DNA of 6,553 bases from Burkholderiales bacterium (GCA_005793295.1 SXSX01000043.1:1-6553); one strand, 5' to 3'. Positions 1-6,426 are shown, counted from the first letter of the stretch. Notes: a model not told the origin generated them from the letters alone. Numbers and translations: made by a program.

Positions 1-516
1 AGCGGCACTTACTCAGATACGCAACGCTCCTATCTCAACACAGAATTTATGGCCTTGAATTCTCAAATTGGAAGCATTGCGAGCCAATCAACTTGGAATG
101 GTACGAATTTGATGAACGCTACAGGTACGTTCTCATTCCAAAGTGGCGCGGCCAGCGGTCAAACCATCTCTGTGGTCGTAACGTCTATGGGTACAGCCAG
201 TCTCGGAGTAAGTACCGCATCTATCTCTAGTACCAGTGCAGCTGCTGCATCCATTGCGACTCTAGACACAGCGATGAACTCCATTAATAGCCAACGGGCA
301 ACGATTGGCGCGAGCATTAACCAAATGGCGTATGCAGCTGACAATTTGACCAATGTGTCTGCCAATACAACAGCTTCGCGAAGCACGATCATGGACACCG
401 ACTACGCACAAGCAACGACCCAACTGGCTAAAAACCAGATTATCCAACAGGCTGCCACTGCGATGTTGGCGCAGGCGAACCAACAGCCTGCTTCGGTGAT
501 GGCCCTGCTGAAGTAA
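1..516 (+). CDS. Flagellin, C-terminal part (5' end off window)
   Basis: Subunit of the flagellar filament, secreted through the flagellar export apparatus. The frame is open from base 1 and ends at TAA 514-516, giving 171 visible residues; the first ATG in frame (base 49) is internal, so the true start lies upstream. Residues 1-40 match the end of the N-terminal helical D1 region (TYSDTQRSYLNTEF, then a TWNGTNLM motif). Residues about 85-171 match the flagellin C-terminal domain: SINSQRATIGASINQ, then MDTDYAQATTQLAKNQ, ending in AMLAQANQQPASVMALLK. Only about 45 residues separate these conserved parts, so the outer D2/D3 domains are essentially absent and the whole protein should be near 270 residues. 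This middle segment is rich in Ser and Thr (STASISSTSA at 71-80) and could be surface-exposed and O-glycosylated, which fits the adjacent convergent glycosyltransferase genes. Family call is firm; which flagellin paralogue it is cannot be told. Confidence 0.95.
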   Translation, partial: SGTYSDTQRSYLNTEFMALNSQIGSIASQSTWNGTNLMNATGTFSFQSGAASGQTISVVVTSMGTASLGVSTASISSTSAAAASIATLDTAMNSINSQRATIGASINQMAYAADNLTNVSANTTASRSTIMDTDYAQATTQLAKNQIIQQAATAMLAQANQQPASVMALLK

Positions 517-521
517 GCCTT

Positions 522-2045
522 CTACAGCCTCGTTTCAAGTGTTTCTCTAAGTTGCGCAAAGGCCCCCGTCCAATCGGCACGGGTGGTCTGTCTCAACAAT
601 TGAAGCGACGCATACCAAGGGCTGTCATTGCGCCCGGTTAACCAGCGCCAATCGGCGTTAAAAGGCAAAAGCAAAAGTGTAGGAACGCCCAAAGCGCCCG
701 CGAGGTGGGCTACGCTAGTGTCTACGCTGACAATGAGATCACACTGCTGGCAAAAAGCCGCCGTATCAGAAAAATCGGTCAGCCGATCGCTGACATCCTC
801 CAGGCCAGCGCCCAAGGCCCGCGCCAAATCACCGTTTCGGTATTCTTTTTGCAGGCTCACATACCGCGGCCCCGACGGCAAAACCTTCAATAACTCTGCC
901 AAAGCCACACTGCGGTTGGCGTCATTGCTATGGGTTGCGCTGCCACTCCATACCAAGCCGATACAAGGCCGTACCGTTTCCACTGAAAACTCCGCCCACT
1001 TTGCAACTGACATCTCCGGAATAGTCAAATAACCGACAGAATTCGGAATATTGCTGGGGTTTGCCGCAAAAGCCAAACCCAAACTCATGATCGGGCAATG
1101 GAAATCAAACGATTCTTGGGTTGGAATGCCGGGAAGCACCCGAACAGCCGGAAAATTCGCCTCCAGCAATGTTTGTAAGGGTGCTTGTACCGCCAAAGTC
1201 ACCTGAGCCCCTAAAGAAAGTAACAAAGGTACAAACCGACAAAACTGGATCGTGTCACCCATTCCCTGCTCGCAATGAACGAGCAAGGTTTTGCCGCGTA
1301 AGGGCTCTTTTCCTAGCCAAAGCGGGAAATCAAAGTGCCTTGCTAGCTTTTTCATTGCCTTGGTCTCCCAGCGCGACTCAAAATACTGCCATCCCTCCTC
1401 CCAATGGCCATATTGCAAGCAAAGCAATCCTTTATTGGTTCGAAAATCTCCCGACTCGGGCTCCAAGGCCAAGGCGCTGTTAAAACATTCGAACGTTGCG
1501 CTTTTTACACCCAAATTTTGAAATGCGATGCCCATGTTGTTAAACGCTTGGGCAAACGAGGGGTTTCGTTCTAGGGCGTCGGCATAACTTTGAATGGCCA
1601 AGGAGGGCTCGGACATTTCCTCCCAAACCAAACCGCGCCCAAAGTAAGCCTCGTACCGATCAGGCTCGCACTGGACAGCCGCATCAAACTGCGCCATCGC
1701 CAAATTCCATTGGCCTAATTTGTAATATGCAGAAGCCAGGTTGTAGTACACCAAGTAAGGGGGCGACTTATCAAGTGAAATTGCAACAAGGTAATTTTCA
1801 ACAGAGGATGTGTGGTTTCCTAAAGCGGTCTGGGCATTGCCTAGGTTGTTCCAGTAGGCGCTTTTGTCTGGTTTTAACGCAAGGGCTTTTTCAAAAAACA
1901 AAAGGGCACTTGCAGGGTCGTTTGCTTCGAGCGCTTTGAGCCCAGCAGAATGAAATTCTTCAGCCAAGACCGCATGATCGACCGTACCTTCAGACATAGC
2001 AGTTGGCTTATGACTTGGTTTGAACAAGCGCGGTAAGACCCGCAT
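522..2045 (-). CDS. TPR protein with C-terminal GT9-like glycosyltransferase domain (paralogue 3)
   Basis: Probable cytoplasmic protein glycosyltransferase. Residues about 27-225 form five or six tetratricopeptide repeats (for example AYWNNLGNAQTALGN at 63-77 and AFNNMGIAFQNLG at 167-179), closing with a GWQYFESRW linker. Residues about 250-500 are a GT-B fold resembling heptosyltransferases (GT9): HCEQGMGD at 257-264 carries the conserved Gly-Asp of the N-terminal site; IGLVWSG at 362-368; and SVDTSVAHL at 440-448 with D442, the donor-site Asp motif. It ends with FNADWRW and NDSPWY. It is homologous over the GT domain to the proteins at 2008-4254 and 4879-6153. The longest frame starts at ATG 2045 and overlaps the upstream gene by 38 nt; ATG 1997 (MSEGTVDH) lies 10 nt after that gene's stop and is equally plausible. 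Neither start has a clear Shine-Dalgarno sequence. The gene ends 5 nt from the convergent flagellin. Flagellin is the inferred acceptor; the sugar donor is unknown. Confidence 0.88.
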   Translation of the reverse strand: MRVLPRLFKPSHKPTAMSEGTVDHAVLAEEFHSAGLKALEANDPASALLFFEKALALKPDKSAYWNNLGNAQTALGNHTSSVENYLVAISLDKSPPYLVYYNLASAYYKLGQWNLAMAQFDAAVQCEPDRYEAYFGRGLVWEEMSEPSLAIQSYADALERNPSFAQAFNNMGIAFQNLGVKSATFECFNSALALEPESGDFRTNKGLLCLQYGHWEEGWQYFESRWETKAMKKLARHFDFPLWLGKEPLRGKTLLVHCEQGMGDTIQFCRFVPLLLSLGAQVTLAVQAPLQTLLEANFPAVRVLPGIPTQESFDFHCPIMSLGLAFAANPSNIPNSVGYLTIPEMSVAKWAEFSVETVRPCIGLVWSGSATHSNDANRSVALAELLKVLPSGPRYVSLQKEYRNGDLARALGAGLEDVSDRLTDFSDTAAFCQQCDLIVSVDTSVAHLAGALGVPTLLLLPFNADWRWLTGRNDSPWYASLQLLRQTTRADWTGAFAQLRETLETRL

Positions 2046-4254
2046 TTAGCTGATTGAAAACGCCACTCCAATCACGCACTTGGATTTGGCGAATCAGCCT
2101 TGCGTTTTGGTACCACGGGCTATCCGTGCGGTTCAACAGCCAACGCCAATCGGCGTTAAAGCAAAGCAACACCCACGTTTCTTTGCCCAAGGCGGCGCTG
2201 AGGTGGGCGACCGAGGTACATACGCTCACGACCAAGTCCACGCATTCACACAACGCGGCCGTGTCTGAAAAACTATGAATATCTTGGTCGAAGCGCAAGA
2301 TATCGGGGCGCTGATTGAGCAAGAGCGCTTCGGCTTGAGTAATGTTTTTTTGCAAACACACATATTCAATACCGATTGGCAAATGCGGCAACAACTCCGC
2401 CAAGGGAATGCTGCGGTTTTTATCGTTCCCTTGGGTCGCGTTGCCCTTCCATACCAAGCCCACGCGGGGATGGGTTGCCGGCCCTAAGCGTTTTTTCCAA
2501 GCCGCAAGCGCGGCAGCTTGGCTGCTAAGGTAGTGGTCTGAAAAAGGAATATTCGACGCATCCACACCCAGCAAACCGGGCAGGCTGAGCAAAGCGCAGT
2601 GGTAATCAAAAGCCGGCAAGGCATCGCCATCGACCACAAAGCCAAAGTCTGCGCTCATGCTGCTTAGGATGTCCACCAATTCGGGCTGAACGCCCAAAAC
2701 CACTTGCGCGCCCCGCCCTGCCAAGGTTTTGGCGAACCGGGCAAATTGAACCGTGTCACCATAACCTTGCTCCGAGTAAAGGAAGATGGTTTTGCCTTTC
2801 AAGCTGGCTTTGCCGTCCCATTCAGGCTGGGGGAATGTGCGAACACCCACGTTCAATGCAGGTACTAACTTTCTCGATTCAAAAAAGACCCACCCTTGTG
2901 AAAAATTACCCTCTAACAGCAGGCTGACCGCCTTGTTCCAATAGGCCTGCGGGTTGCTGGGCTCAAGCGCAATCGCCTGGTCGTAATCGGCAATCGCGGC
3001 CGCGGTGTTGTTGTGGCTTTGGTGAACAGAGCCCCGGTTCAACCAATAGTCTGCGCGGTTTTTTTCCAAAGAAAGCGCAGCGTCTAGGCTGGCAATTGCG
3101 GGCTGATAACCTTGGAGGTCGTTAAGTAAGACGCCTTGGTTGACATACGCTTCTGAAAAATTCGGGTTCAGTGCAAGCGCTTTTTGGTAGAAGTTCAAGG
3201 CCCTCTCTGGGTTGTTATTGAGCCGGTGGCTATTGGCCAAATCGAAATGCAAAATCGCGTTGGATCCATCTAAAGCTGTGGCCTTCGTCAAGTGGTCTAC
3301 AGCATTGTCGTATTGCTTCAAAGCGAACATCGTTCGCCCTAAGCTTGCATAAGCTTCTACCGAATTGGGGTCCAAGGAAAGCAGGTACTCAAACGAATAC
3401 TTTGCAAGATCCGTAAACCCTGTCTCGAAGAACCGGTTGCCTGTTTTGATTATTGCTTCAGCGGTTTCAGGGGAAGGACGGGGTGCTGATGGATCCCAGC
3501 TGAGCGCAAGCCCGGACATATACCTTCTGGCAATCGCGATATCGGTCTCCGTAATGACCTTGCCCTCAAACGCCAAGTCTTTAAAAATATCGTGCGACAG
3601 CCATTTTTTATAAAAATAAGCGGCGTCTTCACATTTAATTTGGTTGATGAACTCGTTATTGCTGGCCCCGGACTCGCCGGTGGCATGGCGAACGCGGGCT
3701 TGGGCTGCCACCATCACTTTCCAGCCCCGCGCGCGCGCTGTAAAAGCGTAATCCGAATCAGAGCAAATAAACCGCATATTTTTGTCAAACACACCAATTT
3801 CTTTGACGAGCTTGGTGCGAATCAGCATGGCCGCGCCGTTAGACCAGAAGGTCTCAAAGTCGTCTTGGTAGCTGCTTAAGGGGTCGCACTGGTGAACACC
3901 AAACGGAAAGACTTGGCGGCTGCCCCCCCAGTTCACGGAGTCGTCATCATTGAGCTGAATCGGGCACGCGATGCCACACTCCGGGTGGGACTGCATGCAT
4001 TGAACGAGTTTTTCTAAGGTGTCCGCCCCAAGGTAAGCGTCTTGGTTCAACACCAGGACGTAATCCACGTCATCCCTGAACGCGTACCTGTAAAGCCCCT
4101 CATTAATCGCAGCGGTAAACAAAATATTGTCTTCACTGTTATCCCGAACAAAAATCTCAACGGGATGGTAATTTTGGGCTTCGATATGCGCAATGCATTT
4201 CTTCAGCTTTGCTTCTGCCCGGAAGTGAGGGATAAGAATCGGGATGGTTTTCAT
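2008..4254 (-). CDS. GT2 glycosyltransferase - TPR - GT9-like fusion protein
   Basis: A 748-residue, three-part and probably cytoplasmic protein. Residues 1-225 are a GT2 family (GT-A fold) glycosyltransferase resembling rhamnosyltransferases: it opens IPILIPHFRAEAKLKKC, has VLNQDAYL at 68-75 (nucleotide-sugar and metal region), SNGAAMLIRTKLV at 138-150, and an acidic SDSDYAFTARARGW segment at 165-178 in the place of the usual catalytic ED motif. Residues about 270-460 hold five or six TPRs (for example EAYVNQGVLLNDL at 368-380), ending GWVFFESR. Residues about 485-745 are GT9-like, with SEQGYGD at 494-500, VGLVWKGNA at 598-606 and the C-terminal signature NADWRW and TDSPWY. The usual donor-site Asp in SVDTSVAHL is Cys here (C679). 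Start ATG 4254 lies 17 nt after the mazF stop; AAGG sits about 12 nt upstream of it, a weak ribosome site. It may add two sugars, or the GT9-like part may serve another role. Domain calls are firm, substrates are not known. Confidence 0.9.
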   Translation of the reverse strand: MKTIPILIPHFRAEAKLKKCIAHIEAQNYHPVEIFVRDNSEDNILFTAAINEGLYRYAFRDDVDYVLVLNQDAYLGADTLEKLVQCMQSHPECGIACPIQLNDDDSVNWGGSRQVFPFGVHQCDPLSSYQDDFETFWSNGAAMLIRTKLVKEIGVFDKNMRFICSDSDYAFTARARGWKVMVAAQARVRHATGESGASNNEFINQIKCEDAAYFYKKWLSHDIFKDLAFEGKVITETDIAIARRYMSGLALSWDPSAPRPSPETAEAIIKTGNRFFETGFTDLAKYSFEYLLSLDPNSVEAYASLGRTMFALKQYDNAVDHLTKATALDGSNAILHFDLANSHRLNNNPERALNFYQKALALNPNFSEAYVNQGVLLNDLQGYQPAIASLDAALSLEKNRADYWLNRGSVHQSHNNTAAAIADYDQAIALEPSNPQAYWNKAVSLLLEGNFSQGWVFFESRKLVPALNVGVRTFPQPEWDGKASLKGKTIFLYSEQGYGDTVQFARFAKTLAGRGAQVVLGVQPELVDILSSMSADFGFVVDGDALPAFDYHCALLSLPGLLGVDASNIPFSDHYLSSQAAALAAWKKRLGPATHPRVGLVWKGNATQGNDKNRSIPLAELLPHLPIGIEYVCLQKNITQAEALLLNQRPDILRFDQDIHSFSDTAALCECVDLVVSVCTSVAHLSAALGKETWVLLCFNADWRWLLNRTDSPWYQNARLIRQIQVRDWSGVFNQLNAGLTALVQTKS

Positions 4255-4271
4255 GGGTTGCAGTTACCTTT

Positions 4272-4616
4272 TCAGAAAATCATGAGCAAGGCTTTCACCT
4301 TGGCTCTAACGTGCAACATCACCTCCGTAGGCACAACCGCTTTCTTCTTTGCCTTGCGAATTTTCCAATCCAAAGACTTGACTTGGTCGGACAACACAGC
4401 ACAGTCAGTACCATCAACATGGGTCAAGACTTCAAACGGATGGCCTTTGATTTTGGTAGTCATGGGACAGCAAACCATCAAACCCGTTTTACCGTTGTAG
4501 CTTGCTGGACTGATTACCAAGGCCGGTCTATGGCCTGCTTGCTCGTGGCCCGCTTGGGGGTCAAATTCCAGCCAAACCACATCGCCAGACTCAGGGACAT
4601 AGCCACGCGTGGCCAT
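4272..4616 (-). CDS. mazF: MazF-type mRNA interferase toxin
   Basis: Type II toxin, an endoribonuclease that cuts RNA at short specific sequences and is neutralised by MazE. The 114 residues match the length of E. coli MazF (111) and align nearly end to end with it: GDVVWLEFDP at 11-20, HEQAGHRPALVISP at 24-37, KTGLMVCCPMTT at 43-54, and SDQVKSLDW at 76-84. E25 and R30 correspond to the E. coli active-site E24 and R29; T53/T54 and Q78 lie at positions important in the family. All key residues are present, so the toxin is probably active. The ATG at 4616 overlaps the mazE TGA stop by one base, which suggests translational coupling. The stop is 17 nt before the start of the GT2-TPR-GT9 gene, so mazF is followed directly by glycosyltransferase genes on the same strand. 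The cleavage sequence cannot be read from the protein. Confidence 0.95.
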   Translation of the reverse strand: MATRGYVPESGDVVWLEFDPQAGHEQAGHRPALVISPASYNGKTGLMVCCPMTTKIKGHPFEVLTHVDGTDCAVLSDQVKSLDWKIRKAKKKAVVPTEVMLHVRAKVKALLMIF

Positions 4617-4858
4617 CAGAAAATCTCTTTGCCTACAGGTTTGCCAAAACTAGCTTCCCCGTGAGAGTTAGTCTTTGTGATACCCGTTAAGAGATTTTCC
4701 AAGCTGTATGTCACGTTGTCTGAAGGTTGGATCACTATGCGTCCGCGGGAAACAATCAGTTCAACCTTCTGCTCTAGAACATAACCGGCATCTTTAAGTG
4801 CCGCACTGGGCAGACGCAATGCCGGGCTATTGCCCCATTTACGTATAACAGCTTCCAT
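4616..4858 (-). CDS. mazE: MazE-type antitoxin
   Basis: Antitoxin and autorepressor partner of the adjacent MazF. The 80 residues have the two expected parts: an N-terminal AbrB/MazE swapped-hairpin DNA-binding domain (IRKWGNSPALRLPSAAL at 5-21, then ELIVSRGRIVIQPS at 33-46), and an acidic, flexible C-terminal tail that binds the toxin (YSLENLLTGIT at 51-61, ending FGKPVGKEIF), both strongly like E. coli MazE. ATG 4858 is chosen over the longer frame reaching 4984 because an AAGGAG ribosome site sits 6 nt upstream and the MazE homology begins there; the extra residues of the longer frame lie inside the upstream glycosyltransferase gene. The operator palindrome lies 16 nt upstream of the start. 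The gene overlaps mazF by one base, antitoxin first, the standard order. Confidence 0.95.
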   Translation of the reverse strand: MEAVIRKWGNSPALRLPSAALKDAGYVLEQKVELIVSRGRIVIQPSDNVTYSLENLLTGITKTNSHGEASFGKPVGKEIF

Positions 4859-4864
4859 AAGAAT

Positions 4865-4870
4865 CTCCTT
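4865..4870 (-). promoter_or_regulatory. Shine-Dalgarno site of mazE
   Basis: AAGGAG on the minus strand, 6 nt before ATG 4858. It is the only strong ribosome binding site seen at any gene start in this window and decides the mazE start. The contrast with the weak sites of the glycosyltransferase genes fits a high-expression antitoxin. Confidence 0.85.
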
Positions 4871-4874
4871 GAAT

Positions 4875-4893
4875 GTATCTACATTGTAGACAC
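4875..4893. promoter_or_regulatory. Probable MazE/MazEF operator (19-bp palindrome) with candidate -10 box
   Basis: The plus-strand sequence GTATCTACATTGTAGACAC is an inverted repeat with 9-nt arms around a central T; 8 of 9 pairs match and the inner 13 bases are a perfect palindrome. It lies 16 nt before the mazE start. On the minus strand it contains TACAAT (4883-4888), a 5-of-6 match to a sigma70 -10 box, so repressor binding would block the promoter; I see no convincing -35 box at the right distance. AbrB/MazE antitoxins, alone and with MazF, bind palindromes at their own promoter, so autoregulation is a reasonable inference. The palindrome also spans the last codons and TAG stop (4879-4881) of the upstream glycosyltransferase gene. 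Confidence 0.7.
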
Positions 4894-6153
4894 TATTTTC
4901 AGCAGATCCGCACTTACTTTTTCCAAAACACTGTGCCAACTCCCCAGCTGCGATTGCCGGTAGAGCTGCATGGTGGGGTACCACGGGCTATCGGTGCGCT
5001 CTAGTAGCCAGCGCCAATCGGGATTGTAGGGAAGCATGAGGAACGTCGGTTTGCCCAAGGCGCCGCTGAGATGGGCTACGCTGGTGTCTACGCACACCAC
5101 CACGTCCACCTGCGCGCACAACGCCGCAGTGTCGGAGAAGTCTTTTAACTCCGAACCAAAATGGACCAAACGACCGTTGTCTTTTAAGGCTTTGCGGTCG
5201 GACTCTCGTATATCCGACTGCAAACTGACATATTCAAAACCCCGGGGCAAAGAAGCCATAAGTTCGACCAGCGGAATGCTACGCTGCTTGTCGTTTTGGT
5301 GGCGGGGGTCGCCACTCCAGACCAGGCCCACGCGCATTTGCGAAGTTGGTCCCAATTTTTCCGCCCAAAAGCGCTCCTTTTCAGGGGAGGGTTTGAGGTA
5401 AGGAACAGCGCTGGGAATAGACGAAAGCGTGGTTTGAAAAGCCAAGGGAAGGCTCATCAAGGGACAGTGGCACTCAAACGGTGGCAAGGGGTCGCCCTGC
5501 TTGACCAGCGTCACCCCCTCCAACCCTTCCAATAACGGAACCAAAGGCGAGTGAACTTCGACAACAAGGCGCGCACCCAAGTTTTGCACCATCTCCACAT
5601 ACCGAACAAACTGAAGCGTATCGCCTAAGCCCTGTTCTGCGTGCAAAAGCAGGCTTTTGCCTGCAACGGAAAAAGAACCATCCCAAATAGGCTGCGGGAA
5701 GTTCCGCACAATAGGCTGAAAGCTGGGTTTGGCCCAACGGCTTTCATACAAAACCCAGCCTTCAGAGAACCGCCCAAGCTGCAATAAAGCCAAGGCTTTG
5801 TTCCAATAGGCTTCGACATAAGCCGGATCCAAAGTCAGCGCTTGGTCAAAACTGGCGAGTGCTTCTTCATGTCGAAACAATTTGACCTGGGCGTTACCTA
5901 TATTGTTGTGGGCCTCGACGTAAAGGGGATTGAGGGCGATCGCCTTTTTGTAGTTTTGAATCGCGCTTTCAAATAAATCCGAAGAGAAATAACAAACCCC
6001 AAAGTTATTCAAAATTACGGGGTTGTTTGGATCTGAAGCCAATGCTTTCTGAAATGTTTCGAGGGCCTCAGAGTAATGTTCATTTAAATGCAGATTTAAG
6101 CCAGTGTTATTGATTAGTGCATTGGCATTGGCATTGTTCTTCAAATTTTGCAT
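4879..6153 (-). CDS. TPR protein with C-terminal GT9-like glycosyltransferase domain (paralogue 1)
   Basis: Probable cytoplasmic protein glycosyltransferase, 424 residues from ATG 6153. A TTG two codons upstream (6159) is possible, but ATG is preferred; no clear Shine-Dalgarno sequence precedes either. Residues about 12-140 hold about three and a half TPRs (for example EALETFQKALASDPNN at 29-44, AHNNIGNAQVKLF at 81-93), ending in the GWVLYESRW linker shared by all three paralogues. Residues about 165-420 are the GT9-like GT-B domain: HAEQGLGD at 171-178, VGLVWSGDP at 275-283, the donor-site motif CVDTSVAHLSGALG with D356, then NPDWRW and TDSPWYP. All expected motif residues are intact, and the C-terminus is about as long as in the paralogues, so the protein looks complete. 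Its last codons form part of the mazEF operator. It has the shortest TPR array of the three. Flagellin modification is inferred from context and from the FlmG-like layout. Confidence 0.9.
   Translation of the reverse strand: MQNLKNNANANALINNTGLNLHLNEHYSEALETFQKALASDPNNPVILNNFGVCYFSSDLFESAIQNYKKAIALNPLYVEAHNNIGNAQVKLFRHEEALASFDQALTLDPAYVEAYWNKALALLQLGRFSEGWVLYESRWAKPSFQPIVRNFPQPIWDGSFSVAGKSLLLHAEQGLGDTLQFVRYVEMVQNLGARLVVEVHSPLVPLLEGLEGVTLVKQGDPLPPFECHCPLMSLPLAFQTTLSSIPSAVPYLKPSPEKERFWAEKLGPTSQMRVGLVWSGDPRHQNDKQRSIPLVELMASLPRGFEYVSLQSDIRESDRKALKDNGRLVHFGSELKDFSDTAALCAQVDVVVCVDTSVAHLSGALGKPTFLMLPYNPDWRWLLERTDSPWYPTMQLYRQSQLGSWHSVLEKVSADLLKIVSTM
6119..6136. repeat. Three tandem copies of GCATTG (hexamer repeat in coding sequence)
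   Basis: Three exact head-to-tail copies of a 6-bp unit near the start of the 4879-6153 gene. On the coding strand they read CAATGC and give an alternating Asn-Ala run (NNANANA) before the first TPR. Because the unit is a multiple of three, slippage would change the linker length by Asn-Ala pairs without shifting the frame, so this is not an on/off phase-variation tract. Confidence 0.6.
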
Positions 6154-6204
6154 ATACAAACCCGCATTTATTCAGGGTAATGACCCCACATCTTCTTCTT
6201 AAAA

Positions 6205-6420
6205 TTAAATAATTTTTACCACCTCGACCTCAGGCAAAGGGAATAAGAGATTCATGCCTGAGAATGTCTTGTTGTTGACAAAAAAGCGTCTAAAGTGCCA
6301 AGGCAATACCATGACGTAGTCTGGTTTTTTAGCAAGTAATTCGGCTTCGGGAATGATAGATATCCAGGTACCTGGCGTAAAACAGCCGAACTTTTCCGGA
6401 TTAACCTCCCCTACGAACAA
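6205..6420 (-). pseudogene. C-terminal remnant of a SAM-dependent C-methyltransferase (sugar-modifying type)
   Basis: About 70 residues match the C-terminal domain (Methyltransf_14 type) of class I SAM-dependent methyltransferases acting on nucleotide sugars and related compounds. Visible motifs are GEVNPEKFGCFTPGTW, then IIPEAELLAKKPDYVMVLPWHFRRFF, written here in overlapping parts: PEKFGCFTPGTW, PDYVMVLPWHF and a closing LLFPLPEVEVV. The stop is TAA at 6207-6205. Full members are about 400 residues, so the SAM-binding Rossmann domain is missing. The frame stays open to the window edge, but beyond about 6420 it reads low-complexity Arg/Gln-rich sequence unlike the family, in DNA of very different base composition. 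I therefore call it a fragment cut by a rearrangement, or by an assembly join, rather than a gene simply running off the edge. A TTG at 6420 could start a short peptide, but that is not evidence of function. Its place just upstream of the glycosyltransferases suggests the ancestral gene belonged to the same cluster. Confidence 0.65.
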
Positions 6421-6426
6421 AACGGG

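Noticed and set aside
507..528. Possible hairpin terminator between flagellin and the convergent gene
   Set aside because: The stem is about 7 bp with a 3-nt bulge and no T run follows on either strand, so it is too weak to call a terminator.
646..662. 17-bp exact repeat shared with 2144-2160
   Set aside because: It encodes the conserved FNADWRW motif in two paralogues, so it is explained by gene duplication, not a mobile repeat.
628..1032. Plus-strand open frames of 60-150 codons across 628-5737
   Set aside because: They lie antisense to well-supported minus-strand genes, show no recognisable domains and mirror the codons of the real frames.
2038..2048. 11-bp ACCCGCATTTA repeated at 6160-6170, both near starts of TPR-GT genes
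   Set aside because: Several exact 11-mers are expected by chance in a window of this size, and the second copy is out of frame with the gene start; no further similarity flanks it.
4859..4984. Longer minus-strand frame giving MazE 42 extra N-terminal residues
   Set aside because: The extension overlaps the upstream glycosyltransferase gene, has no MazE similarity, and the good ribosome site points to ATG 4858.
5643..5660. Palindrome GCAAAAGC-AG-GCTTTTGC
   Set aside because: It lies inside the conserved GKSLLLHAEQ coding segment of the 4879-6153 gene, and nothing nearby needs an operator; likely a codon coincidence.
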